From the NCBI GenBank assembly GCA_001449105.1, contig LNIY01000088.1, positions 1 to 49,927 of the forward strand: a DNA stretch of 49,927 nt, in the 5' to 3' direction. Each line of letters starts with the position of its first letter. Positions within the stretch are counted from its first letter, which is position 1. The notes beneath the pieces were generated by a model. It was given only the letters and a program-made list of their open reading frames with translations, was not told the DNA's origin and ran no database searches. Shown piece after piece: positions 8,738-18,757 of the stretch. The stretch is from Caulobacter vibrioides (GTDB taxonomy: Bacteria > Pseudomonadota > Alphaproteobacteria > Caulobacterales > Caulobacteraceae). The position numbers and the translations under genes are program-made.

Positions 8738-8790
8738 GTACGTTTCCTCACCAAGCGCCCGCGTCCCCCTGCAGGCCTGTGGATAAGTAG

Positions 8791-8817
8791 CGTCGCTCTA
8801 CGACGTTATCGCAACGT
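8791..8817. promoter_or_regulatory. Two overlapping 5-5-5 palindromes between divergent genes
   Basis: CGTCG-CTCTA-CGACG (8791-8805) and ACGTT-ATCGC-AACGT (8803-8817) are both perfect palindromes with 5-base spacers that share three bases. They lie between the orphan ParA and the VTT protein. They could be an operator, or mutually exclusive hairpins. No regulator is identified. Confidence 0.4.
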
Positions 8818-8951
8818 AAATAGCGCGAGAGGTGAAACCGGCCGCCGGCGCCCGCCTGGACGGCGAAGTTTGGCCGCGAATGCGCAATGGTCACGCTTTT
8901 GACGCCATCGCGGCGCTTGACCCGGCGATAGCCATGCGCGAGGCAGGGGCC

Positions 8952-9668
8952 GTGATCATCCGCCGTCTCATCGATTTCTTCACCAACATGGACGCTCGCG
9001 CCTGGCGCGCGGTGGCCGTCTCCTTCGTGCTGTTCGGCGGGGTGGGGATCGTCTTCCTGTTCGGCGCCCAGCTTCTGGGCCTCGACGGCGAGACCACGGT
9101 CGAGCACTGGCTGAGCGCCGCGCACGGGCCCTGGGCCCTGCCGGTGGCCGTCGGCGCCTTCGCGGCCCTGGCCTTCGTGGGCGTGCCGCAGTTCGTGCTG
9201 ATCGCCGCGGCGGTGGTGGCCTTTGGTCCATGGACCGGCTTCGCCTACAGCTGGATCGGCACCCTGGTGTCGTCGATGGTCGGCTTCTGGGTCGGCCGCT
9301 CGTTCGGCGGCAAGATGCTGGCCAGCCTGCCCAGCGACGGCGTGCACAAGTTCATGAAGCTGATCGGCAAGAACGGTTTCATGGCCAGCCTGATCGTGCG
9401 CCTGGTGCCGTCCGCGCCGTTCATCGTCGTCAACATGGCCGCCGGCGTCACCCCCATGAAGGTGCGCGACTTCGTGGCCGGCACGGCGATCGGCATTATC
9501 CCGAAGATCGCCCTGACCGCCTTCGCCGGCAACACCATCGTCCAGGCCATGCGGGGCGGGGGCGTGCAGCATATCGTCCTGCTGGTCGTCGCGGCCGCGA
9601 TCTGGATCGGAGCGGGTTGGGTCGCCCGCAATTGGCTGAAGGCCAAGGAAGAACAAGCCGACCAATAA
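8952..9668 (+). CDS. TVP38/TMEM64 family (VTT domain) membrane protein
   Basis: A protein of about 238 aa with five or six hydrophobic segments. The VTT core is visible as ALAFVGVPQFVLIAAAVVAFGPW, then the glycine-rich stretch SSMVGFWVGRSFGG and LIVRLVPSAPFIVVNMAAGVT. DedA/VTT proteins are lipid scramblases or flippases in the inner membrane; the exact substrate here is unknown. The open frame starts at a GTG at 8832, but the first part looks non-conserved and the GTG at 8952 has AGGCAGGGG upstream and opens directly before the first amphipathic segment; ATG 8934 is the alternative. Confidence 0.85.
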   Translation: MIIRRLIDFFTNMDARAWRAVAVSFVLFGGVGIVFLFGAQLLGLDGETTVEHWLSAAHGPWALPVAVGAFAALAFVGVPQFVLIAAAVVAFGPWTGFAYSWIGTLVSSMVGFWVGRSFGGKMLASLPSDGVHKFMKLIGKNGFMASLIVRLVPSAPFIVVNMAAGVTPMKVRDFVAGTAIGIIPKIALTAFAGNTIVQAMRGGGVQHIVLLVVAAAIWIGAGWVARNWLKAKEEQADQ

Positions 9669-9765
9669 TCTGGTTTGGGGCATTTATTGCCCCTGGCGCG
9701 GCGAATTGACTGCGTTGTGAGCAAACGGCTTGCCGGATTCGGCGCTGTTAGGTAATACAACCGGC

Positions 9766-9834
9766 ATGTGCCGCGAACGCGACAACCTTCTTCTCCTTGC
9801 GCTGGGGCTTAGCCGCCCCTGGGCGTCCGTCTAG
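9766..9834 (+). CDS. leuL: Leucine-rich leader peptide of leuA
   Basis: A 22-codon frame starting ATG-TGC and ending TAG 9832-9834. The peptide carries four consecutive leucines (codons 8-11), then Ala-Leu-Gly-Leu, six Leu in eight codons, 80 bases before leuA. This is what a ribosome-stalling leader for leucine attenuation looks like. Within it, GGGGC (9804-9808) can pair with GCCCC (9815-9819), while CCCCTG (9816-9821) can instead pair with CAGGGG (9866-9871): mutually exclusive structures. Leu leaders before leuA are known from comparative studies of proteobacteria; stalling here is inference. Confidence 0.8.
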   Translation: MCRERDNLLLLALGLSRPWASV

Positions 9835-9881
9835 CCGCGCGTACGTATCGTCGCGGCCGGTCGCTCAGGGGACAACACCCT
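9804..9881 (+). promoter_or_regulatory. Candidate leucine attenuator
   Basis: Alternative pairings overlap the end of the leader peptide: GGGGC/GCCCC (9804-9819) against CCCCTG/CAGGGG (9816-9871), with a weak late hairpin GGG(G)/CCC(T) near 9868-9881. No strong T-run follows, so control may use rho or translation rather than an intrinsic terminator. Confidence 0.5.
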
Positions 9882-9913
9882 TCAGCCCTCCGGACCTCGC
9901 GAAAGACACCCTC

Positions 9914-11503
9914 ATGACCGCCCCCATCTCGCCCGTCGCCGCTGACTCCAAAATCGGGTCGGGCCGCGACAACGTCGTCATCTTCGACACCACCATGCGC
10001 GACGGCGAGCAGTCGCCCGGCGCGTCGATGTCGCTGGAAGAGAAGCTGGAGCTGGCCAAGATCCTCGAGGAGATGGGGGTCGACATCATCGAGGCCGGCT
10101 TCCCGATCGCCTCGAACGGCGACTTCCAGTCGGTCAACGAAATCGCCAAGATCGTCAAGAACAGCACGATCGCCGGCCTGTGCCGCGCCCACCAGGTGGA
10201 TATCGACCGCTGCGCCGAGGCCCTGAAGCCCACCCAGCGCGGCCGCATCCACGTGGTGATCGCCACCTCCGACCTGCACATGAAGCACAAGCTGCAGATG
10301 GAGCCGGACGCCGTCATCGACGTGATCGCCCGTTCGGTGACCCACGCCCGCAACCTGCGCGACGACGTCGAGTGGTCGGCCGAGGACGCCACCCGCAGCG
10401 ACCGCCAGTTCCTGCGCCGCGCCATCGAGACCGCCATCAAGGCCGGCGCGACGACGATCAACCTGCCCGACACGGTGGGCTACACCTATCCGTCGGAATA
10501 TGCCGACCTGTTCAACTGGATGACCCAGAACGTCGAGGGCGCCGACAAGGTGATCTTCTCGACCCACTGCCACAACGACCTGGGCCTGGCCGTGGCCAAC
10601 AGCCTGGCCGGCGTGCAGGGCGGCGCCCGCCAGATCGAGTGCGCCATCAACGGCCTGGGCGAGCGCGCCGGCAACGCCGCGCTGGAAGAGGTGGTGATGG
10701 CCCTGAAGGTGCGGGGCGACAAGCTGCCCTTCCAGACCGGCATCGACACCACCCACATCACCCGCGCCAGCCGCTACGTATCGGCCATCACCGGCTTCCC
10801 GGTGCAGTACAACAAGGCCATCGTCGGCAAGAACGCCTTCGCGCACGAGAGCGGCATCCACCAGGACGGCATGCTCAAGAACCGCGAGACCTACGAGATC
10901 ATGACGCCGGAGTCGGTGGGCCAGGCCCCGTCCAGCCTGGTCATGGGCAAGCACTCGGGCAGCCACGCCTTCCGCGCCAAGCTGAAGGACCTGGGCTACG
11001 AGCTGGGCCAGAACGCCCTGAAGGAGGCCTTCGGCCGCTTCAAGGACCTGGCCGACCGCAAGAAGCACGTCTACGACGACGACATCATCGCCCTGGTCGA
11101 CGACGCCCTGGCGCGCGGCTCGGAGAAGATCCGCGTCTCGCACCTGCGCGTGGTGGCCGGCACCGAAGGCCAGTCGGCCGAGCTGACCCTGGACGTCGAC
11201 GGCCAGGCCAAGAGCGCCGAGGCCTCGGGCGACGGTCCGGTCGACGCGGTGTTCAACGCGATCCACAAGATCGTGCCGCACAGCGCCGCCCTGCGCCTGT
11301 TCCAGGTGCATGCGGTCACCGAGGGCACCGACGCCCAGGCCCAGGTCTCTGTGCGTCTGGAAGAGGACGGCCGCATCGCCACCGGCGCGGCCGCCGACAC
11401 CGACACCCTGACCGCTTCGGCCAAGGCCTACGTCAACGCCCTCAACAACCTCTTCGCCCGCAAGGAAAAGAGCGCGCCGGCGGCCATCGCCAGCGGCTTC
11501 TGA
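9914..11503 (+). CDS. leuA: 2-isopropylmalate synthase
   Basis: A 529-aa protein, usual length for LeuA. The TIM-barrel catalytic domain (about 18-290) has the HMGL/IPMS signatures FDTTMRDGEQSPGASMSLEE with the metal-binding Arg-Asp, and HCHNDLGLAVANSLAG with the metal-binding His-x-His; HESGIHQDGMLKN follows in the accessory domain. The C-terminal LeuA dimer domain (about 380-510) carries allosteric leucine binding. It condenses acetyl-CoA with 2-oxoisovalerate, the first committed step of leucine synthesis. The frame is open farther upstream, but this ATG fits the family start and the upstream part is the leader region. Confidence 0.95.
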   Translation: MTAPISPVAADSKIGSGRDNVVIFDTTMRDGEQSPGASMSLEEKLELAKILEEMGVDIIEAGFPIASNGDFQSVNEIAKIVKNSTIAGLCRAHQVDIDRCAEALKPTQRGRIHVVIATSDLHMKHKLQMEPDAVIDVIARSVTHARNLRDDVEWSAEDATRSDRQFLRRAIETAIKAGATTINLPDTVGYTYPSEYADLFNWMTQNVEGADKVIFSTHCHNDLGLAVANSLAGVQGGARQIECAINGLGERAGNAALEEVVMALKVRGDKLPFQTGIDTTHITRASRYVSAITGFPVQYNKAIVGKNAFAHESGIHQDGMLKNRETYEIMTPESVGQAPSSLVMGKHSGSHAFRAKLKDLGYELGQNALKEAFGRFKDLADRKKHVYDDDIIALVDDALARGSEKIRVSHLRVVAGTEGQSAELTLDVDGQAKSAEASGDGPVDAVFNAIHKIVPHSAALRLFQVHAVTEGTDAQAQVSVRLEEDGRIATGAAADTDTLTASAKAYVNALNNLFARKEKSAPAAIASGF

Positions 11504-11514
11504 TCCTGAAACGA

Positions 11515-11539
11515 CATCGCCCGGGCTAGCCGGGCGATG
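11515..11539 (+). terminator. Stem-loop after leuA
   Basis: A 10-bp stem CATCGCCCGG/CCGGGCGATG with a five-base loop 12 bases after the leuA stop codon. It lacks a T-run, as is common in this genome, and lies between convergent genes, so it may serve both. Confidence 0.65.
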
Positions 11540-11569
11540 CGTTACGGACAGGTGTGGGGAAGGGCGGCT

Positions 11570-12043
11570 TTAGGCCGCCTTGCGCCAGCCCCAGCGGCGC
11601 GTCGCCAGGATCTCGGCGGCGAGGTGCGCCTGCGGCTGCACGTCGAGACCCAGCTGGTCCAGGCCTTCGCACAGCGTCAGGCGCTGCTCGGCGTCCACCA
11701 GGGCGCCGACGTCGATCACCATCACCCCGCCCGGGCGCAGCAGCCCCAGGGTCGAGGCCGCGGTCGCGCGTATGTCGTCGGCCGTGGGGCCGCCCACGAC
11801 CAGCAGCACGTCGCTGCGCTCGTCGGCGGCCGCGCAGGTGGCCCGGCGGGCGATTTCCACGCGCTGGTAGCCGCGCCGCCACAGCTGTCCCATGGCCTCG
11901 GCCGCGTCCGGTCCGGTCACCGCCACGAAGCACAGCGGCGTGGCCTGGGCCAGTTCGAGCATACGGTCGAGCGTCGGATCGATCCCGTCGGTCGGGACGC
12001 CCAGCAGAAACTGAGCGGCTTGACGGAGCGGATGGAGAGACAT
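11570..12043 (-). CDS. Hypothetical protein with a methyltransferase-like half-fold
   Basis: A 157-aa soluble protein with no firmly recognised family. The middle and end read like the second half of a class I SAM methyltransferase: SDVLLVVGG where strand 4 would be, then LGLLRPGGVMVIDVG like the strand-5 hairpin. The glycine-rich SAM loop is missing, so methyl transfer is unlikely. It is divergent from a complete SAM methyltransferase gene at 12167, with 123 bases between starts; a functional link is possible but unproven. Confidence 0.6.
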   Translation of the reverse strand: MSLHPLRQAAQFLLGVPTDGIDPTLDRMLELAQATPLCFVAVTGPDAAEAMGQLWRRGYQRVEIARRATCAAADERSDVLLVVGGPTADDIRATAASTLGLLRPGGVMVIDVGALVDAEQRLTLCEGLDQLGLDVQPQAHLAAEILATRRWGWRKAA

Positions 12044-12166
12044 GGTGAACGCCTTGTTAGGAAACGCAGCTTATGTGCGCCAACCCCGCTGTTCTGACGC
12101 CGCCCCGCGTCAGGGCGCCATTCGTAAACCCGCCGCCGGCGTAAGGGCGGCATAAGGAGCCGATCG

Positions 12167-12751
12167 ATGGGTTCGACCCTGGAAAACAGCGTTGCTTCGC
12201 CGCCCCGCTGGCACGAGATCGCCAGACGCACCATCGAGGCCGGCTTCGACATGTCGTCCGAGGCGCGCATCGGCGAAATGCTCCGCACGCTCGCCGTCGG
12301 CCGCAAGGCGCTGCTGGAGATGGGCACGGGCACCGGCTCGGCGACCGCCTGGCTTCTGGACGGCATGGACGAGGACGCCCGCCTGGCCACCGTCGACAAC
12401 GACCCCAAGGTCCAGGCCGTGGCGCGCGAAGTGCTGGGCGAAGACCCCCGCGTCGATTTCATCACCGAGGACGGCGCGGCCTATCTGGCGGGCCAGAACG
12501 ACGGCGGCTTCGACCTGATCTTCGCCGACGCCATGCCGGGCAAGTACGAAGGGCTGGAAGACGCCCTGCGCCTGTTGCAGGTGGGCGGCGTCTACGTGGT
12601 CGACGACATGTCGCCCCAGCCGAACTGGCCCGAGGGCCATCAGGCGCGGGTCGACGACCTGGTGCTGCGCCTGGCGGGCGATCCGCGCTTCGCTATCGTC
12701 GGCATGGACTGGGCCTCGGGCGTCCTGGTGGCGGCGAAAAGAGCGGCATGA
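12167..12751 (+). CDS. O-methyltransferase-like SAM-dependent methyltransferase
   Basis: A 194-aa class I methyltransferase of the CaiE/catechol-O-methyltransferase type. Motif I is LLEMGTGTGSATAWLLDGM near residues 48-65, followed by the acidic strand-2 end ATVDNDPKVQAVA, the strand-4 FDLIFADAMPGKY with the catalytic/metal Asp, and LRLLQVGGVYVVDDMSPQPNW. AAGGAG lies eight bases before the ATG. Its stop codon overlaps the start of the EamA exporter gene (ATGA), so the two are co-translated. The methyl acceptor is unknown; coupling to an exporter suggests a small metabolite. Confidence 0.85.
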   Translation: MGSTLENSVASPPRWHEIARRTIEAGFDMSSEARIGEMLRTLAVGRKALLEMGTGTGSATAWLLDGMDEDARLATVDNDPKVQAVAREVLGEDPRVDFITEDGAAYLAGQNDGGFDLIFADAMPGKYEGLEDALRLLQVGGVYVVDDMSPQPNWPEGHQARVDDLVLRLAGDPRFAIVGMDWASGVLVAAKRAA

Positions 12752-13626
12752 TCTGGATCCCCATCACCATCGCCGCCGCGGCCCTGCAGGTCGCCCGCAA
12801 CGCGGCGCAGCGCTCGGTGATGGGCGGGGCGGGCCCTTGGGGCGCCACCCTCGTGCGGTTCCTGTTCGGCCTGCCGTTCGCGATCGTCTTCGCCGGGATC
12901 GCCTTCCTGGTCACCAAGGATCCGCAGGCCAACCTGACCGGCCGCTTCTGGCTGGGCGCCTTCGCCGGCGCGGGGCTGCAGATGGCGGCCACGGCGGCGC
13001 TGCTGGTCGCCATGCAGCGCTCGTCCTTCGCGCTGGGCACGGCCATGCAGCAGAGCGGCCTGCCGTTCGCCCTGGTCTGGGGCGCGCTGCTGTTCGGCGA
13101 CAGGATCACGGCCATGCAGTGGGCCGGCGGCCTGGTGGCGACCGCCGGCCTGGCGGCCCTCTCGTGGCCGCGCGGGGCGGTGACCCTGAAGCGCGGCGCG
13201 GTGCTGGCGGGCCTGGGCTCGGGCGCGATGTTCGCCCTCAGCGCCAACTGCTTCCGCCAGGCGTCGCTGACCTTCGATCCCTCGCACCTGGCCTATTCGG
13301 CCTTCGTCACGGTGATGGTGGTGCAGGCCATCCAGTCGGTGGTGCTGACCTCTATCCTGCTGGTGCGCAATCCCGACGCGGTGGTCGCCGTGCTGGCCGC
13401 CTGGCGCAAGTCGCTGGGCGCGGGCTTCTGCGGCGCGGCCGCCTCGGGCCTTTGGTTCACGGCCATGGCGCTCAGCCCCGTGGGGCCGGTGAGGGCGGTG
13501 GGCGTCGTCGAGATGCCGTTGGCGGCCCTGGCCGGGCGACGTCTTTTCGCCGAGCGGTTGAGCGCCTTTCAGATCGCCGCCGGCCTCGTCACGGCGGTCG
13601 GAGTCGTCATGGCCGCGCTCGGCTAG
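12748..13626 (+). CDS. EamA/DMT-family transporter
   Basis: A 292-aa protein with about ten transmembrane helices in two similar halves, the drug/metabolite transporter layout. Seen: WGATLVRFLFGLPFAIVFAG, LLVAMQRSSFALGTAMQQSG (first half), and in the second half TAMALSPVGPVRAVGVVEMP, the family's final-repeat motif. The ATG overlaps the stop codon of the methyltransferase gene. It probably exports a small metabolite across the inner membrane; the substrate cannot be told. Confidence 0.88.
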   Translation: MIWIPITIAAAALQVARNAAQRSVMGGAGPWGATLVRFLFGLPFAIVFAGIAFLVTKDPQANLTGRFWLGAFAGAGLQMAATAALLVAMQRSSFALGTAMQQSGLPFALVWGALLFGDRITAMQWAGGLVATAGLAALSWPRGAVTLKRGAVLAGLGSGAMFALSANCFRQASLTFDPSHLAYSAFVTVMVVQAIQSVVLTSILLVRNPDAVVAVLAAWRKSLGAGFCGAAASGLWFTAMALSPVGPVRAVGVVEMPLAALAGRRLFAERLSAFQIAAGLVTAVGVVMAALG

Positions 13627-15036
<1,410 letters not shown>

Positions 15037-15085
15037 GCCCTAGTACAATCCGTATCGGCGCCGGGGGGCGCCAGGAGAACAGTTC

Positions 15086-16207
15086 GTGCCCTTTCGCGAA
15101 GGTCCGCTCGGCGACCTGAAAGTGCCGCTCACCTGGACCGCGGCCGTGGCGCTCATCGTCGCGGTCGTGATCGCGGTGGCCTTCCTCCTGGCCGACCGGC
15201 GCGAGACCCTGCAGCAGCAGGCCTATGGCGTCACCCGCCAGACGGTCGACACGGTGTCCAAGCCGGTCAGCGGCGTCATCGCCGCGCCCGGCCGCTGGAC
15301 CGGGGTCGGCGTCGACGCGGTGCGCAACTACTTCTTCGCCGGCTCCGAGAACGCTCGCCTCAAGACCGAGCTCAAGGAGATGCGGGCCTATCGCGACAGG
15401 TACCTGGCCCTCGTCGACGAGAACGAGCGCTACAAGTCGCTGCTGGGCCTGAAGACCGATCCGCCGATCCCGATGGTCGCCGCCCGCGTGGTGGCCGACA
15501 GCCGCGGCCCCTTCGCCAACACCCGCCTGGCCGACGCCGGCAAGGAAAAGGGCGTCGTCGTCGGCAATCCGGTGATGAACGAGCGCGGCCTGGTCGGTCG
15601 CGTCGTCGGCGTCGCGCCCGGCGCCAGCCGCGTGCTGCTGCTGACCGACATCGCCTCGCGTACGCCGGTGATGATCGACCGCACCAACTCGCGCGCCATC
15701 CTGACCGGCGACGGCGGCCCCAATCCCAAGCTCGAATACCTGCGCGGCTCCGAGCCGATCCAGGCCGGCGACCGGGTCGTCACCTCGGGCGACGGCGGCG
15801 TCGTGCCGCGCGGCCTGCCGGTGGGCGCGGCCGTGAAGGGCCTCGACGGCCGCTGGCGCGTGGTGCTGTTCGCCGACAGCGCCTCGATCGACTACATCCG
15901 CATCCTGCTGTTCAAGGACTTCGCCCAGCTGGCCGACCAGCAGGCCCTGGCCGCCAAGGTGCTGCCGCCGGTGATCACCGAGAACCCCGACCAGTCGATC
16001 CTGGGTCCCGCCCGTCCGGCGCCTCCGCCCGCCACGACCGGCGCCGCTCCGGCCGCGCCCCGCGCGCCGACGACGCCTGCGCCGACGACGACCCGGCCCG
16101 CGACGCCGGGGACCGGCGCTCCCGCGACCACCAGGCCGCCCGCCGCGACGAGGCCCGCGACCTCCACGACGCCGGCGACGACCGCCCCGGCCAGGACGCC
16201 GCAATGA
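15086..16207 (+). CDS. mreC: Cell-shape protein MreC
   Basis: A 373-aa protein with one membrane segment (about 12-34, TWTAAVALIVAVVIAVAFLL), a predicted coiled coil (about 85-115, SENARLKTELKEMRAYRDRY) and the MreC beta-domain to about 290. From about 303 on it is a low-complexity Pro/Ala/Thr-rich tail, typical for Caulobacter. MreC is periplasmic and contacts PBP2. The start is GTG with CCAGGAGAAC upstream. The stop overlaps mreD (ATGA). Confidence 0.94.
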   Translation: MPFREGPLGDLKVPLTWTAAVALIVAVVIAVAFLLADRRETLQQQAYGVTRQTVDTVSKPVSGVIAAPGRWTGVGVDAVRNYFFAGSENARLKTELKEMRAYRDRYLALVDENERYKSLLGLKTDPPIPMVAARVVADSRGPFANTRLADAGKEKGVVVGNPVMNERGLVGRVVGVAPGASRVLLLTDIASRTPVMIDRTNSRAILTGDGGPNPKLEYLRGSEPIQAGDRVVTSGDGGVVPRGLPVGAAVKGLDGRWRVVLFADSASIDYIRILLFKDFAQLADQQALAAKVLPPVITENPDQSILGPARPAPPPATTGAAPAAPRAPTTPAPTTTRPATPGTGAPATTRPPAATRPATSTTPATTAPARTPQ

Positions 16208-16713
16208 CCGGCGCCCGGCCCCTCAATCCGGGGCGCTGGCTGGGCGTTCCCATGCTGTTCGTGATCCTGGCGACGATCCTGTTCGCGGCCCCGATCCGCA
16301 TGTGGGGCCTGCAGTTGCCCGAGCCGATCTTCGCCATGGTGCCGGCTTTCGCCTGGGCGGTGATCCGGCCCTCGATCCTGGCGCCGTTCGCCCTGTTGCT
16401 GCTGGGCCTGTTCCTCGACACCTTCTGGGGCGGCCCCACGGGCCTGTGGGGCCTGTCGCTGCTGGTCGCCTACGCCTCGGTGCTGGCGGTGCGCAACATG
16501 CTGACCGGCCAGAGCCGCCCGATGCTGTGGGTCTGGTACGCGGGCGCCTGCGCGCTCTCGATGACCGCCGGCTTCCTGTTCACGATGATGGATAGCCTGG
16601 CCATGCCCAGCCTGGTGGCCGTGTTCTGGCAGTTCCTGGCCACGGCGCTGCTGTTTCCGTTCGCTCACCGGCTGATCGATCGCTTCGAAGACGCCGACGT
16701 CCGGTTCCGGTGA
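16204..16713 (+). CDS. mreD: Rod-shape-determining protein MreD
   Basis: A 169-aa polytopic inner-membrane protein with about five helices and the family segments PEPIFAMVPAFAWAVIRPSI and LLLLGLFLDTFWGGPTGLWG. MreD binds MreC and helps balance PBP2 activation. It overlaps mreC by four bases and is followed after four bases by the PBP2 gene, so stoichiometric co-translation is likely. Confidence 0.92.
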   Translation: MTGARPLNPGRWLGVPMLFVILATILFAAPIRMWGLQLPEPIFAMVPAFAWAVIRPSILAPFALLLLGLFLDTFWGGPTGLWGLSLLVAYASVLAVRNMLTGQSRPMLWVWYAGACALSMTAGFLFTMMDSLAMPSLVAVFWQFLATALLFPFAHRLIDRFEDADVRFR

Positions 16714-16717
16714 GGCG

Positions 16718-18757
16718 ATGAGCGAACCGTCGATCTTCTTCTTCGAGGTCAACGAGCGGCAGGGGGTCTTCCACCGTCGCGCGTTTTTGCTCGGCGGCCT
16801 GGCCGGCGCGGGCCTGCTGACCCTGACCGGCCGCCTGGCCCAGCTGCAGCTGGTCGAGGCCCAGCGCTACCAGAAGCTATCGGCCGGCAACCAGTTCAAC
16901 TACCGCCTGGTGCCGCCGCCGCGCGGCCTGATCCTCGACCGCAACGGCGTGGCCCTGGCCTCCAACCGCCCCAACTTCCGCCTGATGGTGATCAAGGAGA
17001 AGGGCATGGACGTCGAGGCGACCCTCGACGACCTGGCGACCCTGGTGCCGATTGACGGCACGCGCCGCGCCCGCCTGCTCAAGGACATCAACAACGCCCC
17101 GCGCAAGGCGCCGGTGGTGGTGATGGAGGACATGACCTGGGAGGAATTCTCCCGGATCAACATCCGCGCGCCCGAGCTGCCCAATATCAGCGCCGACATG
17201 GGCGAGGTGCGGGTCTATCCGTTCGGCGGCGCCTTCGCCCACGTCATCGGCTACGTGGCCAAGGTCTCCGACCGCGACGTCGAGGCCGCCAGGAAGGATC
17301 CGACCCAGGACCAGGAACTGCTGCACAACCCGGGCTTCCGCATCGGCCGCCAGGGCGTGGAGAAGGCCTTCGACCTCGACCTGCGGGGCAGGGCCGGCGC
17401 CATCAAGGCCGAGGTCGACGCCCAGGGCCGCGTGGTCAGCCTGGACCCGGCCGGCGACATCCCGGCCACGCCCGGCAAGGAAGTGCGCCTCACCCTCGAC
17501 GCCGACATCCAGAACCGCGCCCTCGAGGTCATGGGCGAGGAAAGCGGCGCGATCGTCGTGATGGACATCCGCAACGGCGACCTCCTGGCCATGGTCTCGG
17601 CCCCCAGCTTCGACGCCAACCGGTTCGTCAAGGGCCTGTCGGGCGCAGAGTACCGGGCGCTGTCGGAGTACGAGCGCAAGCCGCTGCTCGACAAGGCGAT
17701 GACCGGCACCTATCCGCCCGGCTCGACCTTCAAGCCGACGGTCGGCCTGGCGGCCCTGGCGGCGGGCATCGACCCGAACGTGCGCATCAACTGCCCGGGC
17801 AGCTGGTACTACGGCGGGCGCACCTGGCGCTGCTGGCAGAAGGGCGGCCACGGCGCCCAGAACATGCACGACGCCATCAAGAACTCGTGCGACATCTATT
17901 TCTACCAGACCGCGCTGAAGATCGGCCCCGACGCCATCGCCACCGCCGCGCGCGGCATGGGCTTCGGCGAAATCTTCGACATCGGCATTCCCGGTCAGAA
18001 GAAGGGCATCGTCCCCGACCGCGAGTGGAAGAAGCGGGCCTTCAAGCGCAACCCGGCCAACCAGATCTGGTTTCCGGGCGAGACGCCCAGCTACGGGATC
18101 GGCCAGGGCGCGCTCAGCGTTAACGCCCTGCAGCTGGCGGTGATGACCGCGCGCCTGGCCAACGGCCGCAAGGCCCTGAACCCGCGCCTGATCAAGTCGG
18201 TCGGCGGCGTCGAGCAGCCCAGCGGCGCCGACGTGCCGGACCTGCCGTTCTCCAAGGAGCACCTCGACTATGTGCGCGGCGGCATGGCCGCCGTGGCCAA
18301 CGACGTGCGCGGCACCGCCTATCGCCAGAGCCAGCTGGGCCTCGGCGATGTGCAGATGGCCGGCAAGACCGGCACGGCCCAGGTCCGCAGCTACGACAAG
18401 GCCAAGAGCCGCAACAGCGCCTCGGTGCAGTGGAAGCTCAAGGACCACAACCTGTTCGTGGCCTTCGCGCCCTATGACGACCCGCGCTACGCCGTGGCGG
18501 TGCTGGTCGAGCACGGGGGCCTCGGCGGCGCCACCGCCGGCGCCCCGCGCGCTCGCGAGGTGATGCGCGTGGCCCTGCTGAAGGATCCGGAGATCCGCGC
18601 CCGCATCGAACGTCCCATGCCTCTGCCCGAGGCCCCGGTCGAGACCGCCGACGGCGTCGTCGAAGGCGCCGCGCCCGACGAGCCGGAGGAGGGCGCTCCG
18701 CCGCCGCCCGAGGCGACCCCGACGACCGGCCAGCCACCCCAGGGAGGCCACATATGA
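16718..18757 (+). CDS. mrdA: Penicillin-binding protein 2, elongation transpeptidase
   Basis: A 679-aa class B PBP. An N-terminal cytoplasmic tail and one membrane segment (about 22-42) precede the pedestal domain with PPPRGLILDRNG near 67. The transpeptidase domain has the catalytic Ser336-x-x-Lys339 in PPGSTFKP, the second motif Ser390-Cys-Asp392 and Lys550-Thr-Gly. It cross-links new peptidoglycan with RodA during elongation. The last 50 residues are Pro/Glu/Ala-rich. The stop overlaps rodA in ATGA. Part of the mre operon. Confidence 0.96.
   Translation: MSEPSIFFFEVNERQGVFHRRAFLLGGLAGAGLLTLTGRLAQLQLVEAQRYQKLSAGNQFNYRLVPPPRGLILDRNGVALASNRPNFRLMVIKEKGMDVEATLDDLATLVPIDGTRRARLLKDINNAPRKAPVVVMEDMTWEEFSRINIRAPELPNISADMGEVRVYPFGGAFAHVIGYVAKVSDRDVEAARKDPTQDQELLHNPGFRIGRQGVEKAFDLDLRGRAGAIKAEVDAQGRVVSLDPAGDIPATPGKEVRLTLDADIQNRALEVMGEESGAIVVMDIRNGDLLAMVSAPSFDANRFVKGLSGAEYRALSEYERKPLLDKAMTGTYPPGSTFKPTVGLAALAAGIDPNVRINCPGSWYYGGRTWRCWQKGGHGAQNMHDAIKNSCDIYFYQTALKIGPDAIATAARGMGFGEIFDIGIPGQKKGIVPDREWKKRAFKRNPANQIWFPGETPSYGIGQGALSVNALQLAVMTARLANGRKALNPRLIKSVGGVEQPSGADVPDLPFSKEHLDYVRGGMAAVANDVRGTAYRQSQLGLGDVQMAGKTGTAQVRSYDKAKSRNSASVQWKLKDHNLFVAFAPYDDPRYAVAVLVEHGGLGGATAGAPRAREVMRVALLKDPEIRARIERPMPLPEAPVETADGVVEGAAPDEPEEGAPPPPEATPTTGQPPQGGHI

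Noticed and set aside
9809..11311. A 500-codon leftward open frame opposite leuA
   Set aside because: Mirror frame of leuA with low-complexity Val/Gly/Asp/His content.
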